Positions 61,002-64,000 of a stretch of DNA of 64,000 nucleotides are shown here, one piece after another. Below the pieces are notes generated by a model. The model had not been told where the DNA came from and ran no database searches. It saw nothing but the letters and a program-made list of their open reading frames with translations. The position numbers and the translations under genes are program-made. Position 1 is the first letter of the stretch. Every line of letters starts with the position of its first letter. This DNA comes from Nymphaea colorata (lineage: Eukaryota > Streptophyta > Magnoliopsida > Nymphaeales > Nymphaeaceae), in assembly GCF_008831285.2 (NCBI RefSeq), contig NC_045139.1, positions 9,084,204-9,148,203 on the forward strand, written 5' to 3'.

Positions 61002-64000
61002 GTAGCCGAAGTTGACAAAGTTTCCACAGAGCTATCATTTTCACTATCAGAAGCTGCAGAAGATGTTTCTTCCAAAGGCTGTTGTTTTAGGCTCCAATGC
61101 ATGATGCTAGCTGTTAGAGTGAGCATCATCTTCTGGTTAACCTGTTGATCAAATGATAACTTGTTATAGAATTTAAAACTTCAATTGTCACAAAGTCAGA
61201 AGTGAGGGCAGAAGAAGATTGAACAGAATTATAAACTCAATGACCTCCATGATGTCTTCTGGCAACAGGAAAATAGAGCACCCAAGTTTTCTTGCAACAC
61301 TAATGATGTAGGTAGCGTTCATCCTTTTCTCTTCATCTGCATGAACATCCTAAACCGTTAAACATCACTACGAGAAAGCCATTCAGTAGCAGTATAGTAG
61401 ATTAGAGGTCGATTGGAGCAAGGTACGAACTGAGTAAAACATAAAAATTTGCCCAGGCCATCACCTCCAACATATTGTACTAATTTAGCTGTGGCAGTAG
61501 CCACAACCCGGAGTATCAACTAAGCGATCAGCTCATGCAGGTTATTGTACAGATTGAAATGCATGTTAGTGTCTTTATTTGCATATACAGCATAGCATGT
61601 TTTGCAACAGAACAGAGAAGCAATTATAAAGGAAAGTAGCAAATTGTGCACTTATTTGGCAAGCAGTTTATCCCAAACAGGCCAAATTGTTTCTAAAATT
61701 TAATAACCTAATCAAGAAGATGAGGTAAAAGTCTTTTGGCCAAGACTTGAGATACAACTTCAGAAGATTATGCATCCAATGTGTGGAAGTGCATAACAAA
61801 CCCCAAACTGCAAAAGTAGATGCCACTCATAGTGAAGATTTCCTAAACATAGGCCAGTGAAAAATGAAATCAAATGCAATAATATAAGCACAATAATATT
61901 AACTCCATAATTAAGAAATCAGGAGCTTACCATTTTCCCCTTTTGTGACCAGTTTCCAGTTCACCGCATGGGACTCCACTGAACTAAGAAGCTGAAGGAA
62001 AAATATTCCATTTGCAAGAGTTTTGTCCTGAAAATTCTCAATACGTCAGGACAAATAATTGGCTTAAGCTCTAAATATCACATCTAATGGAGAAATAAAG
62101 ATCCCAATGTATACCCCTCTATTTTCATGGTGAGTTATCAATACCTTAAAACATTCCATTCTAGAATTTCTCGCTGAGCTCTTAACTTTAGCATTTGCCC
62201 ACCTCAAGATATCTGAATCAGTTATCTCCCTGCCACTGGAGTGACGTGGTAGATTCTTTAGTAGATGGAGAATATTGTAGCGCATCAGTTGCCACAGAAA
62301 AGCTGAAAGAACAGAGTCAAAAAAGAAAATGTAAACACTAAGAAAGACAAGTACATCAGTTACCAAAATAGACCAGACAATGTTTGCCAAAATTTTTTGC
62401 ATTGGTTTCGTATAGATAACCTAATGGTTCTCACGTCGGTGCATGAGATTGCATGATATAATTCCTTGGCATTCACTAGATCCTAAAATTCTTAAAAGCA
62501 AACACAAAGGTGTAATTGCTCAAAAATTCAAAATCTGAGAGATGTTCGAAAGCTTATTGTTCTAAACAAGAGGATATATAATAAACCTTTTTCCACAATG
62601 AAAAGCAAACTTAAAGGGCAAAGGGATTTACCAAGAATAAGTTTCTTATTTCCTTGTACAATGTCATGTCCAGAAACATTAACAAGAGAAAACTTCAATT
62701 GTTTTCCAATCATCACAACTTGATTACAGTTCTCCACTTTTCTGAACAATGTCTTAACTGGAGGCCTTGTTGCATGTTTCCAGTTAACTATTCCAGGTGA
62801 CAGCTTGTCGAGAACCTCTAAAAGGACCCACCTACACATTAAATGATCTGTCATTTTGAAGACAACCAGGAACAGGAACTTAACTATTTAGAAATATTGA
62901 ATCCTTACTGCCTTACCCATTTCTAACATCTTCAAAGATATTGTTAATGTAGATAGAGTTTCCAAGACTATTGATCCACATTCGAAATGATTTCTCCTCC
63001 CTGGAGACTAGTGTCTCTTCCAGAACAAATTCATTGACGGCAGGGAGATGCTTTGAGTGAGATGGCAGGCCATTCCTAAGAAATCACTAATTTAGTCAAA
63101 AAAAGTGAAACCACAATCACAAAATGAGGGGTCATTTACACTCTCAGTAAGTATGAAAGCAAGTCAGAGGAAGAAAATTCTTGGAGAAAATTGTCATATC
63201 TGTAATAAATGAGGATATTGAGAATCAATTATGAAAAGGAATTAACTTATATTATTGGACACACTCCATTGTCATAAAATAACATATTAGTATAAGTTGC
63301 AAAGAAACAACTGTCAAATATCCAGTCTGCTATGCTTCAAAGATTAATAGCCCATGCAGAGGCAGTCCCATCACTATTTAAACAATAAGATGACGATTGC
63401 AATAATTGCATTGAAGAAGGAACTCATAAATGTCCTTCATATGCAAAGTTAACTTGAAATGTAAGTTATTAAGACAGTTCATAATAACAAAAAGCTATTA
63501 CACATTTGTGTCCTACCAGTAAATGACTAGTCCATTTTCTCATCGTCCTAGACAGACATAGGTGCAACTTCTAAAATTATTAAGGACAACAAATATTTTA
63601 AATCAAATACTGGCTTGCTTTTGTTGAATATCATCACTTAAATGAACACTTTCTTCTTACCTATGTTGAAAAATGTGCGCCACAAAAGCAAGATTTAGAT
63701 TTGGTGAGCCATCTACTATATCTTTAGGTGTCAAATATCTCTTGCAACCAATTCTATCTGCATGTTCAAGGATTAGTTTCGCCCTTTCAGTGGGTTCCTT
63801 TACATCAAGAACTGTCCTTTTACTGTGTTCGGGTGCAAGCACATTCAGTAGAACAGCATAAGCCTCTCCATCCTGAACAAACAAAAAGTATTACTCAATA
63901 TATAAGGAACAGCTTTCTGACACCTAATGCTTCCAAGAATTTAGAAGCATGTCAGGATAGCAAGAAAAAGGCCACATAAACTATAAGTATCCAGAAGAAA
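60977..64000 (-). CDS. fimbrin (actin-bundling protein), C-terminal part, runs off the window
   Basis: Seven exons on the minus strand: 63661-63872, 62917-63075, 62632-62831, 62145-62302, 61931-62027, 61245-61336 and 60977-61141. They join in frame to 360 residues plus stop, about half of a plant fimbrin (near 690). The upstream exons lie beyond the right edge. The first exon here ends the second calponin-homology domain ([20 protein letters not shown], then [19 protein letters not shown]). CH3 follows ([62 protein letters not shown]). CH4 comes next ([56 protein letters not shown]). A Ser/Asp/Glu-rich tail closes the protein. Fimbrins cross-link actin filaments in the cytoplasm through paired CH domains. 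All donors and acceptors are GT-AG with consistent phase. Confidence 0.95.

Overview
This is a nuclear window from a flowering plant. It has spliced genes with GT-AG introns, CT-rich leaders, plant-specific gene families, degenerate Ty1/copia and LINE remnants, SINE- and MITE-like insertions and long (AT)n tracts. On the minus strand there is a MIR529 hairpin. miR529 is known from bryophytes, monocots and some early-diverging angiosperms but is missing from core eudicots, so a monocot, magnoliid or ANA-grade (for example water-lily-like) genome is most likely. That placement is inference.

Layout. 1-2.9 kb: AT-rich, repeat-laden DNA with a four-unit tandem repeat carrying hAT-like ends. 2.9-7 kb: a SAC51/bHLH143-type gene (+) with a long, intron-split leader that holds the conserved SAC51-family uORF peptide. 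9.4-14.3 kb: an R3H-domain gene (-), with a SINE-like insertion in one intron. 14.4-17.6 kb: copia reverse-transcriptase debris and an exact 99-bp tandem duplication. 17.6-18.5 kb: a GC-rich three-exon oil-body-associated protein gene (+). 18.9-28 kb: tandem duplications, a LINE tail, microsatellites and a cluster of short GGAGCCA-type MITEs. 28.2-28.6 kb: an intronless IBH1-like atypical bHLH gene (+). 28.6-42 kb: mostly gene-free, with a 116-bp MITE and a 722-bp GC-rich DNA-transposon-like element flanked by a 10-bp direct repeat. 42.0-45.7 kb: a decayed Ty1/copia element with two LTRs. 47.3-47.4 kb: the MIR529 hairpin (-). 49.8-50.2 kb: a 91-bp minisatellite. 52.2-53.4 kb: a second copia remnant. 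58.1-58.4 kb: a weak small Arg-rich ORF (-). 61-64 kb: the 3' half of a fimbrin gene (-), running off the right edge.

The genes do not form an operon or cluster; each is an independent plant transcription unit. Two carry strong post-transcriptional regulatory interest. The SAC51-like gene has the uORF through which thermospermine is known to control translation of this family. MIR529 is a regulator of SPL transcription factors. Exon boundaries were read by eye from splice signals, frame continuity and remembered family conservation; no alignment or expression data were available.
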